DNA of 64,000 bases from assembly GCF_031954365.1 (NCBI RefSeq), contig NZ_JAUSVZ010000009.1; one strand, given 5' to 3'. The translations under genes were made by a program, and so were the position numbers. This DNA comes from Brevibacillus aydinogluensis (lineage in GTDB: Bacteria; Bacillota; Bacilli; Brevibacillales; Brevibacillaceae). Positions 8,693 through 17,593 of the stretch are shown here, piece by piece. Position 1 is the stretch's first letter. Every line of letters begins with the position of its first letter. The notes under the pieces are model-generated. The model saw nothing but the letters and a program-made list of their open reading frames with translations, ran no database searches and was not told where the DNA came from.

Positions 8693-8719
8693 CGAATAGG
8701 AAACTGTGTTTTCTATTCG
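8693..8719. promoter_or_regulatory. Inverted-repeat operator candidate for the IclR regulator
   Basis: CGAATAGGAAAC and GTTTTCTATTCG are 12-base inverted arms (one mismatch) separated by TGT, in the 215-bp divergent gap and 45 bp before the binding-protein start. Confidence 0.6.
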
Positions 8720-8763
8720 TGAACGATTTGCCAATAAACATACACATAGCGGGGGATGAACAC

Positions 8764-9879
8764 GTGAAGAAACAGGCATTATCGGTACTGTCCATTCTTG
8801 CTTTAACCGGTTCATTGCTCGCCGGCTGTGGGTCTTCCGCCGGGCAGTCAACCGCGTCCGGCCAGCCTGTGGGGCAGGGCGGCAGCCAGGCACAGGCGCA
8901 GTTGGAGGACACGTTGGTCGTGGCGGGCAACGGCGCCACCGTCGAACAGCTAATGAAAGACGAGATTTTCAAGAAGTTCAACGAGAAGTACCCGAACGTG
9001 AAGATGACCTACGTCTCCGGCGTCTCGACCGATATCGTGGCCAAGGTAAAAGCGCAGAAAAACGCGCCGCAGATCGACGTCACCATCGTCGAGGGAGGCG
9101 AACAGGAAAAAGGGCGCCAGGAAGGGCTGTGGGAGGCGCTTTCCGAGACGGACATTCCCAACATGAAAAACGTTCCGCAGGACCTGCGCGTCGCGGAAAA
9201 CAGCGGAGTAACCGTCAACTTTACGCCGATGGGCATCTCGTACAACGCGGAGCTCGTCAAGGAAAAAGGCCTGCCGGTGCCCAAGTCATGGAACGACTTG
9301 ACCAGACCGGAAGTGAAGGGCTATATAACAATGACCGACGTGGCCAGCAACTTCGGCCGCTCCACGATGATCATGCTGGCCTACGCCAACGGCGGTTCGG
9401 AGAAAAACATCGAGCCCGGCTTTGAAAAAATGAAAACGATTGCGAGCTACATGCCGACGTTTGCCAAGAGCGCGGCCCAACTCCAACAAAACCTGCAAAA
9501 CAAAAGTGCAGCCTACACCACCTGGACGATGGCCCGCAGCCTGACGCAAAAAGAGACGGGCCTGCCGTTGGAATTCGTCTTCCCGGAAGAGGGCGGAAAC
9601 ATCGTGCCGAACGTCGCCACGCTGGTCAAAGGGGCCAAGCACCCCAACGCCGCCAAAGCGTTTATCGACTTCCTGCTGAGCGACGAGGTGCAGATCATGT
9701 ACGCGACCAAGCTCTACTACAACCCGGCCACGGCCGTGAAGCTGCCGGAAGACGTGGCCAAGCAGTTGGAGTTTGACCGCAGTAAAGTGGTGAACTTCGA
9801 CTACGACACGATCAGCAAGGAAATGTCCGCGTGGCTCGATCGCTTCAACAAAGAGATCGCGCCGCTGACAGGAAAGTAG
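8764..9879 (+). CDS. ABC transporter substrate-binding lipoprotein (PotD/Fe-binding-like)
   Basis: The 371-residue extracellular binding protein of the ABC importer encoded downstream. The N-terminus is a lipoprotein signal (KKQALSVLSILALTGSLLAGC) with a Gln/Gly/Ser-rich linker. The body matches bacterial extracellular binding protein family 1/6, with VKMTYVSGVSTDIVAKV, DVTIVEGGEQ, GISYNAELVKEKGLPVPKSWNDL and HPNAAKAFIDFLLS. Related proteins bind putrescine, 2-aminoethylphosphonate or iron. I chose GTG 8764 because it places the positive charges right at the signal peptide and follows GGGGGA. It is the first gene of a five-gene operon divergent from the IclR gene. Confidence 0.88.
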   Translation: MKKQALSVLSILALTGSLLAGCGSSAGQSTASGQPVGQGGSQAQAQLEDTLVVAGNGATVEQLMKDEIFKKFNEKYPNVKMTYVSGVSTDIVAKVKAQKNAPQIDVTIVEGGEQEKGRQEGLWEALSETDIPNMKNVPQDLRVAENSGVTVNFTPMGISYNAELVKEKGLPVPKSWNDLTRPEVKGYITMTDVASNFGRSTMIMLAYANGGSEKNIEPGFEKMKTIASYMPTFAKSAAQLQQNLQNKSAAYTTWTMARSLTQKETGLPLEFVFPEEGGNIVPNVATLVKGAKHPNAAKAFIDFLLSDEVQIMYATKLYYNPATAVKLPEDVAKQLEFDRSKVVNFDYDTISKEMSAWLDRFNKEIAPLTGK

Positions 9880-9887
9880 GTGTCCCT

Positions 9888-10982
9888 TTGAGCAAGGTAA
9901 TTGACGTCGAACTGCGCAACATCATGAAGAAGTTCCAGAATAACGTCGTGGTTCGGGATTTCAACCTGCAGGTGGAGCAGGGAGAGTTTGTCTCGTTTCT
10001 CGGGCCGTCCGGCTGCGGCAAGACGACCACGCTGAACATGATCGCCGGATTTCTGGACCCGGACGAAGGGGAGCTCTTGATCAAAGGGCGGCGCATGAAC
10101 GGCGTCCCCCCTTACAAGCGCGAACTGGGCATGGTGTTTCAAACCTATTCGCTGTTTCCGCACATGACGGTGGCGGAAAACGTCGCCTACGGGCTGAAGC
10201 TGCGCAAGGTGGGCAAAGCCGAGATGCAGGAGCGGGTGAAGCGGGTGCTGGAATTGGTCAAGCTGCCGCATGTGGCCGAACGCTATCCCAAGCAGTTGTC
10301 CGGCGGTCAGCGGCAGCGGATTGCGATCGCCCGCGCACTGGTGATCGAGCCGTCGCTGCTTCTTTTGGACGAGCCGCTCAGCAACCTGGACGCCAAGCTG
10401 CGCGAAGAACTGCGCGACGAACTGAAGCGGCTGCACCAGGAGATCGGCGTGACCACCATTTTCGTTACCCATGACCAGGAAGAAGCGCTCTCTTTGTCGG
10501 ATCGAATCGTCGTGCTGAACCACGGCCGCGTCGAGCAGATCGGCACGCCTGAGGAGATCTACAACCGTCCCGCCTCCGAGTTCGTCCACACCTTCATCGG
10601 CAAGACCAATCGCCTGGAAGGAGTCGTACTCGCTCAGGACGGAGAGAGTCTCACTGTGAAAACGATGGGCGGCCTCATCGTCAGGGCGGCCCGGCAGCAG
10701 CGGGTGTTTGTTCCTGGCGAAAGAGTGGCGGTGTTTGTGCGGCCGGAAAAAATCCGGCTGGCGGACGGAGCGGCAGCGAGTGAGGTCAATCACGTCAGCG
10801 GCCAGTTGATGATTGCCTCATTTTTGGGCGCCTTTACCGAGTGCGAGGTGAAGGTGGGAGGTCATACCCTGTCCGTTAAGGTGCAGATGGACGGGCAGGG
10901 GATGCAGCTTACCCCCGGCAGGGCGGTCAACTGCCGCTGGGAGAGCGAAGACGTGCTGGTCATGCCGGCGGAGAGGGGATAG
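9888..10982 (+). CDS. ABC transporter ATPase, PotA-like
   Basis: The 364-residue ATPase of the MalK/PotA type. It has Walker A GPSGCGKTTT near residue 40, Q-loop VFQTYSLFPHMTVAENV, signature LSGGQRQRIAIARAL, Walker B LLLLDEPLSNLDAKLR and the H-loop THDQEEAL. The C-terminal third is a TOBE domain (VFVRPEKIRLADG), as in spermidine and iron importers. TTG 9888 has AGTAGGTG just upstream and starts nine bases after the previous stop. An ATG further up would overlap the binding protein and is rejected. Confidence 0.9.
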   Translation: MSKVIDVELRNIMKKFQNNVVVRDFNLQVEQGEFVSFLGPSGCGKTTTLNMIAGFLDPDEGELLIKGRRMNGVPPYKRELGMVFQTYSLFPHMTVAENVAYGLKLRKVGKAEMQERVKRVLELVKLPHVAERYPKQLSGGQRQRIAIARALVIEPSLLLLDEPLSNLDAKLREELRDELKRLHQEIGVTTIFVTHDQEEALSLSDRIVVLNHGRVEQIGTPEEIYNRPASEFVHTFIGKTNRLEGVVLAQDGESLTVKTMGGLIVRAARQQRVFVPGERVAVFVRPEKIRLADGAAASEVNHVSGQLMIASFLGAFTECEVKVGGHTLSVKVQMDGQGMQLTPGRAVNCRWESEDVLVMPAERG

Positions 10983-10985
10983 CCG

Positions 10986-11828
10986 ATGAGCAAGCGTATC
11001 TCCATTCTGCTGCTGACGGCGCCGAGCATGATCGTGCTCCTGGGCGTGTTTTTGATTCCGATGCTGCTGATGCTCCTGTTGAGTTTTCAGGACGACACGC
11101 AGGCGTTCAGCTTGCAAAACTACCTGTTGTTCATCCAGGACCCGTTTTACCTGGAGATTCTCTGGCGGACCATCCGCATCAGCCTCTGGACGGTGCTGTG
11201 CACGCTCCTGCTCGGCTTTCCCGTGGCCATGTTCATGGCGCAGGCTTCAGGCCGGATGCGGGGCGTCGTCACCATACTGATTCTGGCGCCGCATCTGATC
11301 AGCGTGGTGATCCGCAACTTCGGCTGGGTGGTTGTACTCGGTGAAAAGGGCTGGATCAACGAAACGCTGCTGAGGCTGGGCGTGATCGACCAACCGCTGC
11401 GCCTGATGTACAACGAGCTGGGCGTGGTCATTGGCCTGACCGATTCATTTATCGCCTACATGGTGCTGGCGATCGCCACCAGCCTGTATGCGATTGATCC
11501 GTCGCTGTCCAAGGCGGCGTCCATTTTGGGAGCGTCTCGCTTGCGGACGTTTTTCACCGTGACGCTGCCGCTCACCCTGCCGGGTATTATCGCCGGTACG
11601 ACACTGGTGTTCAGCTTGTCGATGAGCGCGTTTGTGACGCCGGCGCTGATGGGGGGCACCTCTGTGAAAGTAATGCCGGTCATCGCCTACGAACAGATTA
11701 TGTCGACGCTCAACTGGCCGCTGGGAGCGGCACTGTCCTTCCTGCTGCTGGGCAGCACGATCCTGCTGGTCACTCTGTACACGCGGTTGATTGAAACCAA
11801 GCGATACAAAGAGGTGTTTGCGTCATGA
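10986..11828 (+). CDS. ABC transporter permease, PotB-like
   Basis: The 280-residue inner permease with about six helices. The EAA loop, here SKAASILGASRLRTFFTVTLPLTLPGI near residues 175-200, places it in the binding-protein-dependent transport family. GAGAGGGGAT precedes ATG 10986. The start lies three bases after the ATPase stop and the end overlaps the next gene by four bases, so the permeases are translationally coupled. Confidence 0.9.
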   Translation: MSKRISILLLTAPSMIVLLGVFLIPMLLMLLLSFQDDTQAFSLQNYLLFIQDPFYLEILWRTIRISLWTVLCTLLLGFPVAMFMAQASGRMRGVVTILILAPHLISVVIRNFGWVVVLGEKGWINETLLRLGVIDQPLRLMYNELGVVIGLTDSFIAYMVLAIATSLYAIDPSLSKAASILGASRLRTFFTVTLPLTLPGIIAGTTLVFSLSMSAFVTPALMGGTSVKVMPVIAYEQIMSTLNWPLGAALSFLLLGSTILLVTLYTRLIETKRYKEVFAS

Positions 11829-12625
11829 AAAAGCTGAACGGGTTCGGACTGATCACCTTCTTTGTGCTGCTTCTGGTCAACCTACCGTTTCTGGTTATCA
11901 TCCCCAGCTCGTTTACCGCGGCCGGATACCTGTCGTTTCCGCCGGATGGCTTTTCCTGGCAGTGGTACGACAAGATTCTGGATCGGCCGGAGTTTATCGA
12001 GTCGTTCTGGTTCAGCCTGCAGCTTGCCGCGATTACGGCCGTGCTGGCGACGCTGATCGGCACGTTGGCGGCCTTTGCCTTGAGCAAGTACAAATTCCGC
12101 GGCAGCGGGGTCATCAACGGCCTGCTGCTGTCGCCGCTGACCGTGCCGTCGCTGATCATCGGGATCGCCGCGCTGCTGTTCTTTACGCGGATCGGCATTG
12201 CAGGCACGTTTACCGGCCTGCTCCTGGCCCACACGCTGATCTCCATTCCGTACGTGGTGCGGCTGGTGCTGACCGGCCTCAGCACGTTCGACTACACCCT
12301 GGAAAAGGCGGGCTACATGCTGGGAGCCCGGCCGCTGCGGGTGTTTTGGGACGTCACACTGCCGCTTTTGCGGCCGGCCATCGTGTCGGGTATGATCTTT
12401 TCGTTTCTGACCTCGTTTGACAACGTGACGGTGTCGCTCTTCTTGGTGGCGCCCGACACGACAACGCTGCCGCTGGCTATTTTCACCTACATGCAGGAGA
12501 CGCTGGACCCGCTGGTGGCCTCCATCTCCGCGGTCGTCATCCTACTCAGCCTGGTGTTTATCGTCCTGCTGGAAAAGGTGTACGGGCTGGAGCGCCTGTT
12601 TGGACTCAATTCCCAATCCCATTAA
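11825..12625 (+). CDS. ABC transporter permease, PotC-like
   Basis: The 266-residue second permease. It has six helices and an EAA loop EKAGYMLGARPLRVFWDVTLPLL near residue 160. It overlaps the previous gene by ATGA. Together with the ATPase and binding protein it makes a complete PotABCD-type importer. A peptidase gene follows after 12 bases, hinting that the imported compound is a peptide-like or amide-linked amino acid derivative rather than a plain polyamine. Confidence 0.9.
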   Translation: MKKLNGFGLITFFVLLLVNLPFLVIIPSSFTAAGYLSFPPDGFSWQWYDKILDRPEFIESFWFSLQLAAITAVLATLIGTLAAFALSKYKFRGSGVINGLLLSPLTVPSLIIGIAALLFFTRIGIAGTFTGLLLAHTLISIPYVVRLVLTGLSTFDYTLEKAGYMLGARPLRVFWDVTLPLLRPAIVSGMIFSFLTSFDNVTVSLFLVAPDTTTLPLAIFTYMQETLDPLVASISAVVILLSLVFIVLLEKVYGLERLFGLNSQSH

Positions 12626-12637
12626 GGAAGAGGCACG

Positions 12638-13774
12638 ATGTCAATTCACTCGTATTTGCAACAACATCACCAACACCTGATCCAGCTCTTGGAAGCCTGC
12701 GTCAACATGGATTCCCCCTCACGCGACAAGGAGGCGGGGGATCGGATGGCGGAGTGGTTTGCCCGCTGCTTCGAGGAACTGACCGGAGGCAGGGCGGAGC
12801 GAATCCCCAACAGCGTCTACGGCGACCAGGTCCGCTGCGTGCTGGGAAGCGGCAGCAGACAAGTCCTGTTGATTGGCCACTACGACACGGTCTGGCCGCG
12901 AGGGGAAGCAGCCCGTCGTCCGTTTTTCATCCGGGAGGGAAAAGCATACGGCCCGGGCGTCTACGACATGAAGGCGGGCGTGCTGCAGGCGATGTTTGCG
13001 CTGCGCTCGCTGGCGGAGCTGAACCGTCTGCCGGCTGACAAGCAGGTGGTGCTTTTGCTCAACAGCGACGAAGAAATCGGCAGCCCTACCTCGCGGGCAC
13101 TCGTCGAACGGGAGGCGTCCCGTTCCCTGGCCGGCTTCGTGCTGGAGCCGCCGATGGAGCCGGACGGCGCGCTGAAGACGTGGCGCAAAGGCAGCGCCCA
13201 CTTTACTCTGCACATCCACGGCGTTTCCGCCCACGCCGGGGTGGACCACGACAAAGGAGTGTCGGCGATTGAGGAGCTGTCCCGGCTGGTGCAGTACCTG
13301 CACGGACTGACCGACTATGCGAGCGGGACGACCGTCAACGTGGGGCTGGTCAAAGGGGGAATCGGCTCCAATGTGGTGGCCGATTACGCCGAAGCAGAAG
13401 TGGACGTCCGGGTGAGGACGCTGGAGGAAGCGCGGCGAATTGAGCGGCTGTTTGCGGGACTGACGCCCAGCCTGTCCGGCGCGCGGTTGACGGTGTCCGG
13501 CGGCATCCGCCGTCCGCCGATGGAACGGACGGAGCAGGTCGCCGCCCTGTTTGCCCTGGCCCGGAAGATTGGGGCAGAGGAGTTGGGTATGTCGCTGCGG
13601 GAGTCGGGCACCGGCGGCGTCAGCGACGGAAACTTCGCCGCCGCCTGCGGTCTCCCTACCCTTGACGGGCTGGGGGCAAAAGGCGGGTTTGCCCACTCGC
13701 CGGAGGAATTTGTGGAGCTGGACGAGATTCCCAGACGCGCAGCCCTGCTGGCTCGGTTGATCGAAGAGGTGTAG
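12638..13774 (+). CDS. M20 family metallopeptidase, glutamate carboxypeptidase-like
   Basis: A 378-residue cytoplasmic zinc exopeptidase of the carboxypeptidase G2 group. The metal and catalytic residues are visible: GHYDTVWP (H81, D83), GPGVYDMKAG (D110), NSDEEIGS (E145/E146), an E170 candidate in FVLEPP, the dimerisation-domain VSAHAG (H199) and a C-terminal GGFAHSPEE histidine. Relatives remove C-terminal glutamate or hydrolyse N-acyl amino acids. No signal peptide is present, so it should act on material already imported. It is the last gene of the IclR-linked operon. Confidence 0.9.
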   Translation: MSIHSYLQQHHQHLIQLLEACVNMDSPSRDKEAGDRMAEWFARCFEELTGGRAERIPNSVYGDQVRCVLGSGSRQVLLIGHYDTVWPRGEAARRPFFIREGKAYGPGVYDMKAGVLQAMFALRSLAELNRLPADKQVVLLLNSDEEIGSPTSRALVEREASRSLAGFVLEPPMEPDGALKTWRKGSAHFTLHIHGVSAHAGVDHDKGVSAIEELSRLVQYLHGLTDYASGTTVNVGLVKGGIGSNVVADYAEAEVDVRVRTLEEARRIERLFAGLTPSLSGARLTVSGGIRRPPMERTEQVAALFALARKIGAEELGMSLRESGTGGVSDGNFAAACGLPTLDGLGAKGGFAHSPEEFVELDEIPRRAALLARLIEEV

Positions 13775-13810
13775 CACATGTCGAGGAACAAGCCTGTTTG
13801 TTGATGGACA

Positions 13811-13866
13811 ACCCTTTTGCGCAGCGTCTGCCGGCTATGTCCGGCTGCGAGCGCAAAGGGGTATTT
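13811..13866 (+). terminator. Terminator of the Pot-like/peptidase operon
   Basis: A stem of CCTTTTGCGC and GCGCAAAGGGG closes over an inner CCGG-containing hairpin (GCCGGCTATGTCCGGC) and is followed by TATTTTG. The fold is strong but the T tract is short. Confidence 0.65.
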
Positions 13867-13890
13867 TGCTGTGTGCAAGCCGACAGAGGC

Positions 13891-13920
13891 AAAAAAAATG
13901 CGCCTGCTGTGCGCAGGCGC
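13891..13920 (-). terminator. Terminator of the orphan livJ gene
   Basis: On the minus strand GCGCCTGC pairs with GCAGGCGC across a five-base loop, followed by A and eight T. Confidence 0.9.
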
Positions 13921-13931
13921 CGGAAAGCGGG

Positions 13932-15134
13932 TTATTGTCCCGCTTCGCCGATAAACTCGGCTTTCTCTTTGCCGAACTTGTAGATATACACCTGGGAGTG
14001 CTTGTTGTCTCCCTTTTCGTCAAAGCTCACTTTGGTAAACAAACCGTTGAATTCGCTTGTGGCGCGGATGGCGTTCATCACCTGTTCGCGCGTCGGCTTT
14101 TTGCCGCCGTTTTCCTTGATCGCCTGCTCGATGCCGTTCAGAGCGACCAGGGTTGCGTCATAGGCAAACGGAGAAAATGCGCCCGGTTCCTTGTTGAATG
14201 CCGATTTGAACCGTTCCACCCACTTCTTGCCTTCCTCCTGGGAGCGGATGTCGCTGACCACGGTTGCGTAGACGATGCCTTCTGCGGCAGGTCCGGCGAT
14301 TTTGTACATGTCGTTCGACTCCAGCCCTTCACCGCCCATGAATTGGCCCGTGTAGCCCTTCTCGCGGGCCTGCTTGGCGATGATTCCCAGCTCGGCGTAC
14401 ATGCCGCCGTAGAAGACGAGGTCGGGCTTGTGTGCCACCAGTTGGTTCACGATTGCGCTGTAGTCTTTTTCGCCGGGGTTGATGCCTTCATAGGCCACCT
14501 CTTTCACACCCAGCTCTTTGAACGCCTTGCGCACCTCATCGGCCAGCCCCTGTCCGTACGCGGTCTTGTCGTGGGCGATGTAGACGGTGGTAATGCCCAT
14601 CTTTTCCTTGGCGTATTTGGCTGCTGCCGGCGCGATCTGGTCGTTGCGCGCCACCAGGCGGTTTACGCTCTTTTTGCCTGCTTCCGTCAGTTCAACGCCG
14701 GTGTTGGCCGGAGAGATCATCGCAAGTTTGCCTTCCTCGTACTTGACGGACGAGGGGATGGCGACACCGGTGTTGTAGTGGCCGATCACGGCGTATACAT
14801 CCGGGTCGGCGATCAGCATTTCCGCATTGGAGACGCCGATTTTCGGGTCTGCCTGGTCGTCCTGCGGGAAGAGCTGCAGGTCAAAGCCCAGCTTTTTGAA
14901 GTCTTCCATGCGGTCCTGGACGGCCAACTGCGCCCCCAGCTTGATCCCGTCGCCCTCCAGCGACTGCGTGCCGGACAGCGGGCTTTGCGTGGCGATTTTG
15001 ATAACGTTGGAGCCGGCGTTTCCGCCGCTGCCTTCATTGCCTCCCGAAGAAGTGGAATTGCCCCCGCCGCAGCCGGCAACGAGCGAACCTGCCAGCAATC
15101 CGGCAAGCAACAAGCGAACGGTTTGTGATTTCAT
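13932..15134 (-). CDS. Orphan branched-chain amino acid-binding lipoprotein (LivJ-like)
   Basis: A 400-residue extracellular receptor for a HAAT-type ABC importer. The lipoprotein signal ends in GSLVAGC and is followed by a Gly/Ser/Asn linker. The periplasmic-binding fold shows IKIATQSPLSGTQSLEGDGIKLG split across the first strands, then YAVIGHYNTGVAIPSS, TTVYIAHDKTAYGQGLADEV and DLVFYGGMYAELGIIAKQA, all typical of LivJ. GGGGG stands seven bases before the ATG. It stands alone with its own promoter and terminator, so it must share permeases with a liv system encoded elsewhere, for example livHMGF at 224-4001, 10 kb away. Confidence 0.9.
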   Translation of the reverse strand: MKSQTVRLLLAGLLAGSLVAGCGGGNSTSSGGNEGSGGNAGSNVIKIATQSPLSGTQSLEGDGIKLGAQLAVQDRMEDFKKLGFDLQLFPQDDQADPKIGVSNAEMLIADPDVYAVIGHYNTGVAIPSSVKYEEGKLAMISPANTGVELTEAGKKSVNRLVARNDQIAPAAAKYAKEKMGITTVYIAHDKTAYGQGLADEVRKAFKELGVKEVAYEGINPGEKDYSAIVNQLVAHKPDLVFYGGMYAELGIIAKQAREKGYTGQFMGGEGLESNDMYKIAGPAAEGIVYATVVSDIRSQEEGKKWVERFKSAFNKEPGAFSPFAYDATLVALNGIEQAIKENGGKKPTREQVMNAIRATSEFNGLFTKVSFDEKGDNKHSQVYIYKFGKEKAEFIGEAGQ

Positions 15135-15176
15135 GACGTAACCCCCATATCATTTGTGAGAAATATATTTTTCTCT

Positions 15177-15205
15177 AACATATCAGGATATAGCATATAC
15201 GTCAA
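15177..15205 (-). promoter_or_regulatory. Sigma-A promoter of the orphan livJ gene
   Basis: On the minus strand TTGACG (15205-15200) and TATGTT (15182-15177) are 17 bp apart. A palindrome GAGAAA...TTTCTC (15158-15175) follows in the leader and could be an operator. Confidence 0.6.
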
Positions 15206-15266
15206 TGAATATTCCGTATTGTGTGAAAATGGAAATTGTTTTGGACATAAACGGTCGGCGCGCAGC

Positions 15267-15293
15267 AAAAAAGTCCCGGGATGACCGGGACTT
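15267..15293 (-). terminator. Terminator of the cssRS-like operon
   Basis: On the minus strand AAGTCCCGG pairs with CCGGGACTT around a short loop and is followed by six T. Confidence 0.9.
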
Positions 15294-15310
15294 CAATTCA
15301 TTCCGGAAGT

Positions 15311-16720
15311 CTATTTTCTGTCAACCGGCAGCGTCACCGTAAAACAGGGGCCGTCCGCCTCATTTCGCACGGAAATGCTTCCGCCGTGGGCTTCGAAGAC
15401 GGCGCGGGCGATGGCCAGACCGAGGCCGTGCTTGCCCGATTTGCCTTTGCGAAAACGCTGGAACAGATGGGGCAGCAGGGCTTCCTCGATGGGCGGCCCG
15501 TCATTGGAGATGGTGACGGTCACCGTATCGCCCGTCTGGGTACCGGTGATCGTCAGCCGGCTGTTTGCGTAGCGGAGTTGATTTTCCAGGATGTTGACGA
15601 ACGCCGTGCTGAGCTGTTCGCCGTCTCCTTCCAGCACCAGCGCAGCAGGCAGACGCAGTTCCCAGTTGACGGCCGGGTTGAGCACAGAGAGGCGCTGCTG
15701 CAGGAGGCTGAACATTTCCGCCAAATCGACGCGCCCCATCTGCATCATCTGGGAGACCGACTCGATCTTCGTCAGGTAGAGGAGCTGACCTACTACCTTT
15801 TCCAGCCGCTTGCTCTCTTCCATGATGATCTCCAGCCCTTTTTCCGCCTGCGGGCCTTTAAACACGCCTTCCAGCAGGCCGTGGGCATACCCCTGTATCG
15901 CCATGATCGGTGTCTTCAACTCGTGCGAGATGTTTTGGATAAAGTGGCGCTGCGACTCGTCGTATTCCTTCAGTTGGCTTTTCATCGACTCAAACGAGCG
16001 GGCCAGCTGGCCAATCTCGTCCTCCCGGTCCATCGTCAGCGGGATGTCGAACTGCCGGCGGGCAATCTTTTGGCACGACTCGTCCAAGGTACGCAGCGGT
16101 TTGCTCAGATAGCGGCTGAACCAGACAGCCAACAGCCAGCTCACCAGCAGCAGAATAATGAAGATGATCATAAACTGGCGGGTCAAGAGCGCATTGATCT
16201 GGTTCAGTTCCCGCTCCTTGGAGAAGAGGACGAGGTAGTAGGGAAAGCCGTGGTAATCCATCAGCTTGCTGACAAACAGGTAGTCCTCCCCGCCCCGTTC
16301 GAGCGTGCCGTGCTGCAGCCGGTTCCGGGGAAAGGAGGACGCCCCCCTGAACAGGTCGACTGTGTCCTCGTAGGAGAGATTGTCTGTCAAGCGCTTGCCC
16401 AGCACATGGCCGTCCGCGGAAAAGACGATCATGTCAAACGAGTATTCATAGCGCGACAGGAGCAATTGCAAAAAGTAGGGAGCGGCCGCGGGAACGGGGA
16501 GCAGCTCGTTGTGCTCGTTGAAGGCGATGTGTTCCGACAGGGTGTAGAACTCTTCCTCCAAAAGGGCATACGTGTTGTTGACCAGATAATGCTTGACGGC
16601 AAAGGGATAGACGATGCCCACGCCGATCCCCAGCACGCTGGTCAGCAGCATGAACAAGATCAATATCTGCCGGGAGAGCGGCAGGTTTTTCAAACGGAAT
16701 TTATTCATCATGGGATTCAT
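15311..16720 (-). CDS. cssS: Sensor histidine kinase, CssS-like
   Basis: A 469-residue membrane kinase. Two helices near residues 18-42 and 182-200 bracket an extracellular sensor domain, then a HAMP region, a phosphoacceptor helix NISHELKTPIMAIQGY (H256) and an ATPase domain with ILENQLRYA, SNDGPPIEE and GLGLAIARAV. Sequence features such as SWLLAVWFSRYLSKPL and the N-box ILENQ match B. subtilis CssS, which senses misfolded secreted proteins. ATG 16720 shares a base with the response regulator stop (TGATG), implying coupling. GTG 16723 is an alternative. The secretion-stress role is inferred from similarity. Confidence 0.85.
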   Translation of the reverse strand: MNPMMNKFRLKNLPLSRQILILFMLLTSVLGIGVGIVYPFAVKHYLVNNTYALLEEEFYTLSEHIAFNEHNELLPVPAAAPYFLQLLLSRYEYSFDMIVFSADGHVLGKRLTDNLSYEDTVDLFRGASSFPRNRLQHGTLERGGEDYLFVSKLMDYHGFPYYLVLFSKERELNQINALLTRQFMIIFIILLLVSWLLAVWFSRYLSKPLRTLDESCQKIARRQFDIPLTMDREDEIGQLARSFESMKSQLKEYDESQRHFIQNISHELKTPIMAIQGYAHGLLEGVFKGPQAEKGLEIIMEESKRLEKVVGQLLYLTKIESVSQMMQMGRVDLAEMFSLLQQRLSVLNPAVNWELRLPAALVLEGDGEQLSTAFVNILENQLRYANSRLTITGTQTGDTVTVTISNDGPPIEEALLPHLFQRFRKGKSGKHGLGLAIARAVFEAHGGSISVRNEADGPCFTVTLPVDRK

Positions 16721-17424
16721 CACGGCCGGGTCAAACGGTAGCCGAAGCCATAGACGGTCTCCAGCGGGAATTTGGGCATTTTTTTGCGGATGCGTTTGAC
16801 CAGGTCATCCACCGCCCGGTCCGATCCGATGTAATCCTCTCCCCAGATGGCCGTCAAGATTTGTTCCCGGTTCAGGGCAAGCCCCTGGTTGTGCAGGAGG
16901 TAGATGATCAGTTCAAACTCCTTGGTGGTCAACTCGATCAGGTTGTCCCCTTCCTTGACCAGCCGGCCTTTCTCCGAAATCAGGTACGGCCCTACCGCGA
17001 CCCAATCCTGGTACGCCTGCGGCTGGGCTGCTGCGAGGACTGGCCCTTTTTCGTACGTGCGCTGCAGCAATTTTTGCACCCGGATGACCAGTTCCCGGGG
17101 CAAAAACGGTTTGGCCAGATAGTCGTCGCTGCCCAGCTCCAGCCCGATGATTTTGTCGATGTCCTGATCCCGGGCGGAGATGAAAATGATCGGCACGTCC
17201 GATTTGCTGCGTATCAACCGCAGGAGCTCGTATCCGTCAATGTCGGGCAGCATGATGTCCAAAATCCAGATGTGGGGCTGTTCCGGCTCGTCCAGCACCG
17301 GCAGCACGTCGGCCCCGCTGGAAAACGCCCTGACCCGGAAACCGGCGCTTTCCAGGTAGGACTGCAAAAGCCCCAGCAGATTGGTTTCGTCGTCCACGAG
17401 ATAGACGAGGTAGGGAGTCTGCAT
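16720..17424 (-). CDS. cssR: OmpR-family response regulator, CssR-like
   Basis: A 234-residue regulator. The receiver domain spans residues 1-120 with the phosphorylation site ILDIMLPDIDGYELL (D56), and the C-terminal winged helix runs from about 135 to the end (ELTTKEFELIIYLL, GSDRAVDDLVKRIRKK, TVYGFGYRL). Runs such as VPIIFISARD, DYLAKPFLPRELVIRVQKLLQ and VDDLVKRIRKKMP are close to B. subtilis CssR. In that system CssR activates the htrA-type quality-control proteases; no such target is in the window. CGAGGA lies eight to ten bases before the ATG. Confidence 0.87.
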   Translation of the reverse strand: MQTPYLVYLVDDETNLLGLLQSYLESAGFRVRAFSSGADVLPVLDEPEQPHIWILDIMLPDIDGYELLRLIRSKSDVPIIFISARDQDIDKIIGLELGSDDYLAKPFLPRELVIRVQKLLQRTYEKGPVLAAAQPQAYQDWVAVGPYLISEKGRLVKEGDNLIELTTKEFELIIYLLHNQGLALNREQILTAIWGEDYIGSDRAVDDLVKRIRKKMPKFPLETVYGFGYRLTRP

Positions 17425-17593
17425 GGTTCATTCCTCGCTTTGCCTCAGTCGTTTGGTAACATTGTAGCACAGCGCCGTTGGTGATGTGTGGGAGGGGCGT
17501 ATGAGAATCGTGCAAAACGTGTGGAAGCAGGATTCTCCTGTCACGCGCAGAAAAGAGAGGAAGGCAATGAGAAAACTGGAAAGGAGCGCTCCC

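Noticed and set aside
13866..16741. Plus-strand frames of 420 and 486 codons opposite livJ and cssS
   Set aside because: The minus-strand genes show clear domains, signal peptide, ribosome sites and terminators; the plus frames are composition artefacts.
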